In this document: positions 54,101 to 64,000 of the stretch, piece by piece
Numbering within the stretch: the stretch's first letter is position 1
Layout: each line of letters begins with the position of its first letter
Source of the DNA: Saturnia japonica
Lineage: Eukaryota; Arthropoda; Insecta; Lepidoptera; Saturniidae
Assembly (NCBI GenBank): GCA_033032175.1
Contig: CM065307.1
Location: forward strand, 3,968,001-4,032,000
Direction: 5' to 3'
Length of the DNA stretch: 64,000 bases
Notes under the pieces: generated by a model
Databases searched by the model: none
The model's input: the letters and a program-made list of their open reading frames with translations, nothing else
What the model was told of the DNA's origin: nothing
Program-made: the position numbers and the translations under genes

Positions 54101-57017
54101 GCATATCGTTGCGGCAATCTTTGGAGGAAGCCTATGTCCACCAGTGAACGTTTTTTTGCTGGATAAATGGAGGTAAGCATACAGTTTATTTGGTTTTAAG
54201 TGGTCATTGCAGCCTTTTTATTTTTGGTCTCTCGTGGTTACTCCGATCACCTCGCCTATAATATTTGTAATGTTTTCTATGTATGTTTAAATGGATTTAA
54301 CTTAAAGTTTATTGAACTTTTAAAATATATTACTTGTGATTTCAGAAGTAGTATATCTATATAATTAATAAAATTGAAGTGTCTGTTTGTAATGTCAAAA
54401 AAGTCCATTTTTAAATATTTTTTTGTCTGTCTGTTTGGACTACAGACTACAGAATGCCCACGCGACTCTTGTTCTCCCGCTCCCGGCTATTTTAAAGACA
54501 AAAATGCTAATGGTGGGTGTTCCTTAGAAGATAGATGTATATTCTTCCGGACTTTTTTGTAGATATTTTTAATGCCTATGATTATGTGGTACATTAATTT
54601 GCTATATCTCTTATGGTTTACTCAGTATAAGCGATTTAAGCATCCGAATTGATTCACCATGACTAGTTTTTTTTTATTTGTGCGGAACCCCAATTCTTTT
54701 TCTAAAATAAAAATAGCCTAAGTTACTCGCTATAAATTCAGCTATATACCAGTGAAAGTCCCGTCAAAATCGGTCAAACCGTTTCGGAGATTACCCGGAA
54801 CAAACAGACAGAAAGACAGACAAAAATTTAAAAAATGGGTGTTTTGTTATGTGGTCGTATAAACTTTCATATGCATTTAGTAAAAAGCTGTTATTTTGAA
54901 ATTATAAACAAACCCTTCAATTTTATTAATTATACAGATGAAGATATATGTAGTGATAATTCCTTTTTTAAATAAGGACCAAGTATCTATACCATTTCCA
55001 TTTCTTTATTTTCTCGATGACAGCTCCTGTGAAAGCTTGAACGAGCGTCTTTTTTACATTACGTATGCATTATTTTATAAGAATATGACGTTTACACACG
55101 TACAAGGTTATACCAGAGTCGGCGAAACTGATAGGGATGGAGCTATATCGATAAACGTAACACGATAACAGGCCCGATATTTTTTTACTAAATGTAAGAA
55201 ACTAAACTACTGCCGGATACTTTTGTACAAATTTATTAACTAATATTGTATTTCATTACAAGATGTTACACGTATGAATTCTTGATTGATAATGCCAATT
55301 TCTTCAAAATTTTCGAAGCTGTTGTAAAATAAGTAGGTATAGGTAGGTAGGTACTCGACAATGAAACGAAATAATTATAACGACAGGTAATCTTTATTTA
55401 TTTATTTTAATCAAAATCTGATGAATCGACATCGACATATGCGATCGATATCATTACTTATTTGGTAACAACACTACAACTATCAAATTAGAACTGTCAA
55501 TCGAGAAAATAAAAAAATGGAAATAGTATAAGGAATGAAACAAAGAAAAAATGCTCAAAATCTATAGTTTTTGCGTAATGCTCCATGCAAGGGCAAACCT
55601 CCATTTTATTATATTTTATTTATGTACATAATAATATACAATTTATCAAACTCATTACCATATTTATATAGTGTATATAAAATTAATTTAAAAATATGTA
55701 CTTTATCAATATTTCATGTTCTTTAGTTTTTATAAATAATTTTATAGATGTATAGGTACTAATTGTTGCTTTAAGATACGTGACTTTTACCTCGATAGAG
55801 AAAACACATACATTATGAGTATAATATGTTGTAATCTAATTTTTTATGTAATACTGTGTAAGTATCCGCTGCCCTGATAAGTTAACGGTTATTAATGTAT
55901 TAGCACATTTGTTTAGAGTTATTTTAATATATAAATTATAAGAAGCGAGCTATGCTCCGCTGTTTCGTCCATTGATAAATTTCTACCCTGCTCTTTAGGT
56001 CACAGCGTGAAGGTTATCTAATACAAAAATATTTTTTAATACATTTTCACTTCCTAAGATTTGCAGATTCAAACATATTCATGTAAATACAAGACAATTT
56101 TTACCAAAATAGAAAACCAACTTCAATGATTTTGAAGAGTTCACTCGTGTATCTACGAAGATCAAAGTCCAATGCCAATGAAATTAAAAGGTGGTAGACC
56201 ACCTTTTAAGTTAGGTAGAGGGTAGACCCTCGAGGTGTCCCCTATCCAATAAAAAAAGAATCATCCCAATCGGCCATTCCACATCCACATCCCATCCCGG
56301 ACAAAGAACTTATGGCATAACATCCATTTAAAAAAGACATTGTAATTAAATAACCTCCCGTCTTTTGTTGAAGTCTTTTAATAAAACTATTGAGATTTAC
56401 CGTTGTGCTTGTATCAAGCAATAACTACTGGATATATTTTGATGATTTTTTTAATACCTTAGATACTTGGTCCTTATTTAAAAAAAATCACAATATCTTC
56501 ATTCAATACAAAGTTATTAATGTTTTAAGAAACTACTATTTTTATAAGTATTACTCGTTCTTCTGTTGTCCATGAGAGCAAAGCCACGGGCACAGCTAAT
56601 GCTATAATAAAAACTGTGCTACAAATTATTCCAATAGTCCATACTACAAAACCAGTAACCAAATGAACAAATAAAAAAGCACTTTCTTTATTTCAATGTT
56701 TTATGTTGAAGAAAGTATTGTATTTATGGTCAACTTACTTCTTGTGTATAAAGTTTTGTACAGGTTCCACAAGCAGGAAAACGGCAGCAATCGCCACTGT
56801 TGCTAGCAGTTGCACCGTCAGAAGACCGTAGACTTTACGTATAAACCCCAAACGAATCTCTTTGTTTGCATTAATTACATTATTCCGGTATGAAAAGTCA
56901 TTCTGAAAACATTATGGGAATAGTTATGGATTATTTGGTTATCATAGGTTTAAACGAAATATGTAGTTATTCTAGAAAATCAATACCGTAATACCCCGAA
57001 ATTACACGATAGGTGGG

Positions 57018-57052
<35 letters not shown>

Positions 57053-60000
57053 AACTGACTACACTGTTAGCCTTAGGGGCCCTAAAGCCGCTGCGGCTTT
57101 TACAGCTTCACCGGACTTGGGGGCGAGCGCAGAGGGCACTCAGCCGCGAAAGTTTTGTGGACGACTCGCACGAGGGTGCCAAAGTGGCCGGACCTCGGCT
57201 CGGGCGGTCGCCGCGTTCGCAAATAAGTCGCGATCTAATCGAATCCCTACACCTACGATTCGAGCTAACTAATTTATACACATAGGCACGTTCCCTTCCT
57301 CCTGGGAGGAAGGAAGGAACCGTGCGTATGTGTATTCAGTAATCGGAATGTTTCTACACTAACTAGCGCTAACTAACTAGCGTAAAAAAAGAAAAAAAAA
57401 GGTCCCTCACAGAACCTATGTACCTGTGTGGTGTGCACGTGTGTATGTTCATACGTTTGTAGTGTTGTATGTAGGTAGCTAAGTGATACACGTACAGTGT
57501 CACTTGTATCGCGCGGGCGGTTGCCTGACCCAAGGGTTTCACTCCGAGGAACGGACCTAGGCTTGGGTTACCGCTAGAGAGGGTGGACGTGACGGGTGTG
57601 CGGGAGCGAAGTTGACCGCCCGCCCTCTGCGGAGAGAGCGGTGGTTACGCGGGCGTGGGCGCTGGCACGCTCTGTTTGGAGAGACGGATGTGTAATATTT
57701 ATTCGCATTTTCGATGTGATCGTCGGGATCAATAAAAATGTTGCGCGGCCGGCGTTTGCACCGGATGTCCGTGGGTGCCGGAACATAAGTGGCGGCTGTT
57801 TTTATTAACGGATTCGCGTGGTTCGACGCGGTGTCGAAATACGAACGGGAGAGCTGTTTAACGTAGGCATGTATCGAAGGAAGCTCCATATCTCTATGGA
57901 GATCTACGCTTCGAACATACCACGGGGCCCCGGTGAGACCATAGAGGAACCTATTCTGTATCGATTGTAACCGTTTGAAACTCGACTCGGACATATGTGC
58001 GAACACAGCGCAACTGTATGTCAAAATTGGTCGAATACACGTCTTGTAGAGCGTGAGCTTATGTCGCGTGGACATTTTGCTCACCGAACACAACAGAGGA
58101 TGCAACCGGCCCAGGACCCACGCGGCCCTGTTCCTAACCTTACGGATGTGGGGTCTAAAAGAGAGCCTACTATCTAGGGTTACCCCTAGATATTTGGTCT
58201 CTCTTACGTACGGAATCGGATTATCGTAGAGCTTAACAGGTTTAAGCTTCCACGGTATCTGTGACGAATCCGCATCGAAGAGCATCGCGGCGCTCTTCGA
58301 GGGATTAACGGCTATACGCCACTCGTTAAACCACTTCCCGAGAGTGGTCACGGAGCGTTGGACTTTGTGTCTGAGGTGGGATCTATTCCTATCTGAGGCA
58401 TATAAGACTGTATCGTCAGCGTATAGCCCTACCTCGACCTCCGGGAGTCGAGGTAGGTCACTGACGTACAGGTTAAATAGGCTAGGAGCCAGGATCGAAC
58501 CTTGGGGAACGCCTGAGCGTATTGGACGGGGCGTGGACAATTCACCTTCCACTCTATAGCGAAAGGTGCGATCTGTTAGATAGTCGCGAATTAACAGATA
58601 GGTGGGGGACTGAATGTAGCCTTAAGTACAATTTTACATACAAATTATGTTTATTTGGGTCCAGAGACTAACAAAACAAACAATAATTTAGAAAAAATAT
58701 CAGGTCCTTACATATGAAATTACCATTTTATATGGTAAAAATAAAATGAAAAAAATATTATGAAATAATAAATTTAATCAGTCGAAGTATGTACCATTAT
58801 TATCTATGCACTTTCGCCATTTTAAAGGTAGTTCATTGATTCCATTGCTGAAAAAATAGTGGGAGCAAGACAATTTTTACCAAAATAGAAAACCAACTTC
58901 AATGATTTTGAAGAGTTCACTCGTGTATCTACGAAGATCAAAGTCCAATGCCAATGAAATTAAAAGGTGGTAGACCACCTTTTAAGTTAGGTAGAGGGTA
59001 GACCCTCGAGGTGTCCCCTATCCAATAAAAAAAGAATCATCCCAATCGGCCATTCCACATCCACATCCCATCCCGGACAAAGAACTTATGGCATAACATC
59101 CATTTAAAAAAGACATTGTAATTAAATAACCTCCCGTCTTTTGTTGAAGTCTTTTAATAAAACTATTGAGATTTACCGTTGTGCTTGTATCAAGCAATAA
59201 CTACTGGATATATTTTGATGATTTTTTTAATACCTTAGATACTTGGTCCTTATTAAAAAAAAATCACAATATCTTCATTCAATACAAAGTTATTAATGTT
59301 TTAAGAAACGACTATTTTTATAAGTATTACTCGTTCTTCTGTTGTCCATGAGAGCAAAGCCACGGGCACAGCTAATGCTATAATAAAAACTGTGCTACAA
59401 ATTATTCCAATAGTCCATACTACAAAACCAGTAACCAAATGAACAAATAAAAAAGCACTTTCTTTATTTCAATGTTTTATGTTGAAGAAAGTATTGTATT
59501 TATGGTCAACTTACTTTTTGTGTATAAAGTTTTGCACAGGTTCCACAAGCAGGAAAACGGCAGCAATCGCCACTGTTGCTAGCAGTTGCACCGTCAGAAG
59601 ACCGTAGACTTTACGTATAAACCCCAAACGAATCTCTTTGTTTGCATTAATTACATTATTCCGGTATGAAAAGTCATTCTGAAAACATTATAGGAATAGT
59701 TATGGATTATTTGGTTATCATAGGTTTAAACGAAATATGTAGTTATTCTAGAAAATCAATACCGTAATACCCCGAAATTACACGATAGGTGGGGGACTGA
59801 ATGTAGCCTTAAGTACAATTTTACATACAAATTATGTTTATTTGGGTCCAAATTATGTTTATATGGTAAAAATAAAATGAAAAAAATATTATGAAATAAT
59901 AAATTTAATCAGTCGAAGTATGTACCATTATTATCTATGCACTTTCGCCATTTTAAAGGTAGTTCATTGATTCCATTGCTGAAAAAATAGTGGGAGCAAG

Positions 60001-63000
60001 AATCAATAAAATCTTTGAAGGCAGTTTGGACAGCTTCATTGGAATTGAATTTATTTTCCTTGAAACAAATAGTCCAAATTCCGAAAAAAGTGGTAATCTG
60101 TTGGAGCAATGTCCAGGGAATGTGGTGGGTTTCGGAGAAATTCCAACCGCAGTTCCTCTAATTTAGCGACCGTCGGTCGTAAAGTATGGGGTCTAGCGAT
60201 GTTCTGAAGCAGCAGTGGGCTTGAGATATTGACCAGCCTCGGTTGTTTAACGGCTAGCTTTTCCATCATGGTTTGCAATTGATAACAATACAGATCTGCC
60301 GTTATCGTCTGGATAGATCTTACGAAGCTGTCGTGTATGACACCAGCACTGGTCCACCAAACACTCACCAGTACCTTTTTCTGACACGACTTTCGCTTGG
60401 GAAAGGATTTGGCCGGTTCTCCTGGGTTCAACCACTGTGATAAGCGTTTCCGATTGTCGTAAAGGATCCATTTTTCGTCACAAGTAACAATACGATTCAA
60501 AATTCCCTCGTTATTTTGACGGTTGAGTAATGTAATGCAGAACTCAATAAGTGTTTGTTGGCGTGCTTCAGTCAATTCATGCGGTACCCATTTCTCGAGC
60601 TTTTCACTTTTCAATTTGTTCCAAGTTAATTAGAATTGCTTTTTCACTCACACCGAAGCCTGCCACTAAATCTGACGTGGTTTGCGATAGATCCGCTTAC
60701 AATTACCTTTAGTTCTTCATTTTCAACTAGGGTCTCCGGCCGTCCAAGAGGTTTGTTTCGTAGGTCAAAATTTCCACAACGAAAACGTTGGAACCAAAAA
60801 CGTACCGTGTTTTCTTCTACAGTAGCTTTCCCATACACATCATTAATCCTTCGAGCTGATTCTGCAGCGCTGATGCTACAATGGAACTATATTCGTAAAT
60901 AAGGCGATATTTTGAATTTTCTATTTTGTGAAAAGAATGATGTCAAAGAATAATAAAACGGTGCGATAGCAAATGAATCACTAAATTCGAAACACAAATA
61001 CGCAAGCCTAAATTTGGAATTTCTAACCAGACGCCAGATATTTGAGATCAAAGTGACCAGTCCCACAAAACGCCAATTTCATATGTAAGAACCTAATATA
61101 TATGTATAATCAGATCATAAATAATACAAAAAAATATATTTTATACATATGTATTTGAAAAATGTAAAAACATAAGACAAATTATTAGACATACAAATAA
61201 TGCTTTAAAACATAAAGCCATCTAAGACAGGTGAAAAAACTTTTACCTCTAAAGAAAAATATTTTATAAGAAAAATATTCTCATAATCAGTGTACTAAAG
61301 GGGAACTACGGTTTTTGAAATTTCAATATTTTTAATTAATTTTTTTTCATCTTGATCCGCAAGTTTAAAAAATGCTAAAATGCGAATTAGTTTAGGTCCA
61401 AATATTACTGTACCTACGTAATTATAATTAACTAGCTTTGCCCGTGGCTTCGCTCACGTGGACTACAGAATGCCCGCGCGAATCTTGCTCCCCCACTTCC
61501 GCCTATTTTAAAGACAAAAATGCTTATTTCTTCTAAGGAACACCTTAGAAGATAGATGTATACTCTTCCAGACTTTTCTAGGTCTTTTATTAATGTCTAC
61601 AATTTTATAGTACATTAATTTGCTATTATAGTTTAGTCAGCGTAAGACATTTAAGCACCCAAATTGATTCACCATGGCCAGTTTTTTTTTATTTGTGCGG
61701 AACCCTAATTCTTTTTCTAAAATAAGAGTAGCCTAAGTTACTTCCTATAAATTCAGCTATCTACCAGTGAAAGTCCCGTCAAAATCGGTCCAACCGTTCC
61801 AGAGATTACCCAGAACAAACAGAAGACAATTTTTTTTAATGGGTGTTTTTTTATAGGCGTTTAGTAAAAAGCTCTTATTTTTAAATTACAAACAGACACT
61901 TCATTTTATAAATTGTATATATAGCATGAAAATTGTGTGATGTAATTTTTGAATGGACACTTAGTACACAATACAAGTAGGTAGTTGACATAATGGTTTA
62001 AACTAATGCATTTTATCTATTAAATTTCATTCATTCTATGAATGAAATTTCGTCTCATAGAGAATGTATTTGGGCTATCTCATTATATAGAATTCTAGAA
62101 AATAAGTGTGGCTGTGGGATATGCATAGACTAGATTTGTTTGTGGCCATCAGACACACCTCATGACTAAATATGATGAGTGCTATTTATTGTTTATTCAC
62201 AATATTGATTCTTGTAATGTCACATTTTCCTCCTTTGCTGTTTCATTGTTTGTTTATTGTTATAACTTTTAAAGGAAAATAGTATACTTCTTAAATATGA
62301 TATTAATTCTTAAAGATGTAGAGTAATAAGTCAACAAAAAAAAAAAAAATATTTTCCAATTACTTTTACCTGCTATTGAAAACACATTAATATTCAATTA
62401 CCAAGGCTGAACATTATACATAATTATTGGAACACAGTTCCTTATCGCGCTTTTGGGGGATGGGAGCTACATGAATAAAAGTGTCCAAATAGATTGACAC
62501 TAAAAAGAGACAAACACACATCTAAAATTCATGCAAGTCCTGGTTTTTATGACTATGATATGATTGTCGTTGAATTGGCCTAGATGTGTGACAACCAGAC
62601 TTGTACACACTCTTGCACAGTTACAGTCCTGCTGATGTAGGATTTATTAGGTTTTTTTTTTAAGATGTAAGATGTGTTCAGGTACGCAATATCTGTCTGT
62701 TTTATTCATACAAAACCATACTATTATTATGACATACAATGAAGTCACAACAGCTACATGGACTGCCATAGAGAATATTCTGTAATCATCCAATCAGAAA
62801 TGAGTGTTGTTCATGATGCATGCGGGTGTATGAACAAAAATGAGTGGTGCGGGAGGTGAGCTCAGCCTGATGCAGCTCATGTCACCGCACAACAGGTTGA
62901 CATATAAAATAGTGCATGTTTTGTCTGTCACCAGTTTGCAGCAATGGTGCTTGGGAGGAGAGCACTGCTACAAATTTTGACAGGGGAATTCCCATCACCA

Positions 63001-63634
63001 ACATCTCACAAATCATCCTATATTAACCCATTAGGGGTGAACTTACAAAAATAATTACTGTGTACATGTTACCAGCCAATCTTAAGAGTTTTTATAAGTA
63101 GAATATTTTAGAAAAACGATTGCATCATATTTAAAAATATAAAGTACCATAAAAAAACATAGTAATTGCTGAGACATTGATCTATCAAGTCATGTGATAC
63201 AATTGACTGCATATTTTATTTACCTATTTAAAATTAGTATAGCAGAAAAAGTATATTAAACATTTGATACATTTTTGAGAGCTTAGTGAATGTTGGTTAG
63301 TAATTTTTAAAAATATGAGAATTTTAACGAGTGACGTTTACTATCTTATCAGTATCTTACAATAAAATGTGTACATAAGTGGCATCAGATAAAATTAATG
63401 TTTGTTTTAAACATTGTCCATTTGGTAATTGAACATTACAATAATTATGTAAGTTTAAAAGATCAGAATGGTGAGCATACTCAACTATGGAAACAATGTT
63501 TTGTAAACATCGAAGGCCATAGCGAAAAATTTCAAAGCCATTCACTTCGGTGTAAATGAAGTTCTTACCTCAATAGATTCCTTTCCACCGAGTTCACAGT
63601 CTTCCTGTGCGTACATCAAAGGTATAGAAGCCAT
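51163..63634 (-). CDS. TMBIM4: TMBIM4 / Lifeguard-4 (Golgi anti-apoptotic protein), Bax-inhibitor-1 family
   Basis: Seven-pass membrane protein; relatives modulate Ca2+ release and block apoptosis at the Golgi and ER. Exons on the minus strand: 63634-63569 (MASIPLMYAQE..., 22 codons), 59678-59515 or its duplicate 56902-56739, 54004-53899, 52847-52696, 51415-51163 (stop). Phases are 0, 2, 0, 2 and all borders are AG/GT. With one copy of exon 2 the product is 246 aa, close to the 238 aa of human TMBIM4. Seen: IRKVYGLLTVQLL in TM1, hydrophobic segments in each exon, LYTLNTKRDFSF, FDTQQMMTSLSPEEYILA, and the family-typical LYMDILNLFLYILRIL at the C-terminus. The NLFL wording favours TMBIM4 over TMBIM1-3. 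Odd points are the duplicated exon 2 and a minisatellite abutting exon 3. Confidence 0.87.
52060..52600. other. TMBIM4 intron 4, unassigned repeat-like text
   Basis: Includes 'tctttgtcacgctctgtaac' and 'aaaacggtttgatggatttt', a wording often seen in insect interspersed repeats, and a GC-richer stretch at 52340-52550. Family not identified. Confidence 0.35.
53055..53220 (+). repeat. Dispersed repeat pair, copy 2
   Basis: Matches 37612-37800 at 'aaatacaatgttcta', 'attggcccttagtatat' and 'gcgatagcatatgtctatc'. Confidence 0.6.
53642..53905. repeat. 66-bp minisatellite, four copies, starting at a splice donor
   Basis: The phrase 'catctctacaca' begins at 53648, 53714, 53780 and 53846, an exact 66-bp period. 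The array abuts TMBIM4 exon 3. Read on the gene's strand, each unit begins with a near copy of the exon end and donor: GCCTTT/GTGAGTATAG (real), then CCTCT/GTGAGTATAG, TCTCT/GTGAGTATAG, and CCTCT/GTGAATATAG. The 66-bp period keeps one frame open on both strands, which explains the repetitive ORFs seen here; these are not genes. Confidence 0.9.
54360..54934. mobile_element. Non-autonomous TIR element (family Y), 575 bp
   Basis: The left end 'tataattaataaaattgaag' is repeated in reverse complement at the right end ('cttcaattttattaattata', ending 54934); similarity continues inward for about 13 more bases with mismatches. Interior non-coding. Fragments of the same family at 4432-4745, 61428-61925 and probably 40735-40775 (left end only). 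It lies in TMBIM4 intron 2. Confidence 0.72.
56739..56902 (-). CDS. TMBIM4 exon 2, inner duplicate
   Basis: 164 bp, acceptor TTCAG/AATGAC and donor AA/GTAAGT both intact. It encodes NDFSYRNNVINANKEIRLGF and the first membrane segment. Only two differences from the outer copy, both synonymous (GTA/GTG Val and AAG/AAA Lys). 164 is not a multiple of 3, so including both copies would shift the frame; only one can be used per mRNA. Confidence 0.85.
57008..58608 (-). mobile_element. Jockey-group LINE, 5'-truncated, 12-bp target duplication
   Basis: Element 57020-58596 in minus orientation; the T run at 57020-57049 is its poly(A). GATAGGTGGGGG flanks it at 57008-57019 and 58597-58608. The unoccupied site is preserved in copy 2 of the tandem duplication (59784-59795), so the insertion postdates the duplication. 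Its 3' terminus also occurs at 29318 and 30690 as tiny truncated copies. Confidence 0.92.
57557..58596 (-). CDS. Jockey-group reverse transcriptase, C-terminal part, open frame
   Basis: The frame is open from the truncation point (LLIRDYLTDRTFRYRVEGEL) to the stop at 57557. Seen: GVPQGSILAPSLFNLYVSDL, the intact catalytic YADD (VGLYADDTVLYA), NPSKSAAMLF, YLGVTLDSRLSF and a C-terminal region including YGLTGAPWYVRS. The N-terminal half of RT, the endonuclease and ORF1 are missing, so it cannot move itself. Absence of stops fits a young insertion. Confidence 0.85.
59515..59678 (-). CDS. TMBIM4 exon 2, outer duplicate
   Basis: Same 164-bp exon, closer to exon 1, with intact splice sites and an identical peptide. 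It is part of the tandem duplication 58870-60000. Confidence 0.85.
59909..60880 (-). pseudogene. Mariner transposase, inactive
   Basis: N-terminal helix-turn-helix part at about 60838-60644 (NTVRFWFQRFRCGNFDLRNK), core at 60614-60051 (WVPHELTEARQ, VTCDEKWILYDN with the first catalytic Asp, DIAPTDYHFF with the third), C-terminus in a different frame at 60109-59909 (LPLKWRKCIDNNGTYFD). The second catalytic Asp, usually D-N-A-R-P-H, is replaced: QNIARPH. With at least two frame breaks it is dead. Wording is closest to the cecropia/Hsmar1 subfamily. Confidence 0.82.
61428..61925 (+). repeat. Family Y fragment
   Basis: Matches the element at 54360-54934 through 'ggactacagaatgcccgcgc', 'tattttaaagacaaaaatgc', 'ttgattcaccatg', 'ctaccagtgaaagtcccgtc' and the end 'gacacttcattttat'. 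The left end is replaced by 'tttgcccgtggcttcgct'. Confidence 0.65.
61926..63568. other. TMBIM4 intron 1, 5' part
   Basis: AT-rich; A run at 62337-62349. No exon or mobile element recognised. Confidence 0.4.
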
Positions 63635-64000
63635 TTTCCACGAAATTATTTGTTTTTATTTGCTAATTGAAATTTAATACTGCGTTGCAACAAGTTTTCC
63701 TCGTTTACGTGTTTCTTTTTCAATATTCGTTGACAATATTGACATTTAGCATTGACGTTAGGTTGGTCGGTTTTGACAGCTAAAAATGCTACCATAAAAA
63801 ATAATAAATCCATAACTTTTTAAATCGAACTTGTCAATGACGGTTTAATAAAGGTATATATCGACAAATTAAAACTTCTATATTTAACTTCTTTATATTA
63901 AAAATGATTAAATAATGAAAAAAAAAAAGTTATTACATATAATATATTATAAATTTTACAGTACTTAATTCCAGTTCTATGAAATCGGCATACATTTCGC
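63635..64000. other. Upstream flank of TMBIM4
   Basis: Presumed promoter region of the minus-strand gene; AT-rich, no clear TATA or initiator assigned, no other gene seen to the window end. Confidence 0.4.

Larger units (their letters stand above)
56094..60000. repeat. Tandem duplication carrying TMBIM4 exon 2 and a mariner end
   Basis: Copy 1 is 56094-58869 (interrupted by a 1.6 kb Jockey element) and copy 2 is 58870-60000. The offset is constant at 2776 bp before the Jockey site. The junction shares CAAG with both parental edges, so it is a microhomology joint. Each copy holds repeat X, TMBIM4 exon 2 with flanking intron, and the 3' part of a mariner. Copy 2 lacks about 60 bp covering the mariner terminus. 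Copies differ by few substitutions. Confidence 0.88.
58700..61096 (-). mobile_element. Cecropia-type mariner, disrupted by the tandem duplication
   Basis: The 5' terminal repeat is at about 61071-61096 (minus strand TTAGGTTCTTACATATGAAA) next to TA. The matching 3' terminal repeat survives only in duplication copy 1 (58700-58722, TCAGGTCCTTACATATGAAA), also next to TA. In copy 2 that end is deleted ('gggtccaaattatgtttata', about 59847-59866). The transposase gene lies in 59909-60880. Confidence 0.8.

Noticed and set aside
56390..56575. 61-aa protein found twice (also 59166-59351)
   Set aside because: Both are the same duplicated intron sequence; no coding features.

Overview
This is a nuclear genome window from an insect, most likely a moth or butterfly (Lepidoptera). 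The DNA is AT-rich and the genes are split into small exons by GT-AG introns. A ZAD zinc-finger gene is present, a family that is mainly arthropod. The repeats (R1- and Jockey-group non-LTR elements, BEL/Pao, cecropia-type mariner, short 3' tails ending in a 'GGGGAT(T)ACAGGCGTGA'-like motif) are the kinds common in lepidopteran genomes. The species cannot be named from sequence alone.

Gene layout: (1) 212-10372, minus: 5' part of PWP1, a WD40 ribosome-biogenesis protein; it runs off the left edge and carries an apparent one-base frameshift. (2) 11679-13042, minus: a THAP-domain protein with a C-terminal coiled coil. (3) 17976-29154, plus: a second THAP domain split by a 10.9 kb intron that holds a transposase relic and a young, coding-intact BEL/Pao retrotransposon on the opposite strand. 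(4) 31309-47158, plus: a composite gene encoding THAP half-domain + THAP completion + ZAD + three C2H2-type fingers; it has two tandem, phase-compatible THAP first exons. (5) 51163-63634, minus: TMBIM4/Lifeguard-4, a seven-pass anti-apoptotic membrane protein, with exon 2 present twice.

Mobile DNA fills most of the rest. An R1-group LINE (6425-8536) sits in the arm of an older inverted-repeat element in a PWP1 intron, and a small MITE sits in the middle of that element. A 0.88 kb TRIM element (42002-42879) has a primer-binding site that matches tRNA-Trp well beyond the usual 18 bases. A 575-bp terminal-inverted-repeat element lies in TMBIM4 intron 2. A tandem duplication of about 1.1 kb (56094-60000) copied TMBIM4 exon 2 with the end of a mariner, after which a Jockey element entered one copy.

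Themes: the 11.7-47.2 kb block is a THAP cluster (four THAP modules on both strands), which suggests local expansion of a DNA-binding domain itself derived from transposases. TMBIM4 shows two kinds of recent exon-edge remodelling: a duplicated exon, and a 66-bp minisatellite that repeats a 5' splice site. All exon structures were built by hand from reading frames and splice motifs, without transcript or database support.
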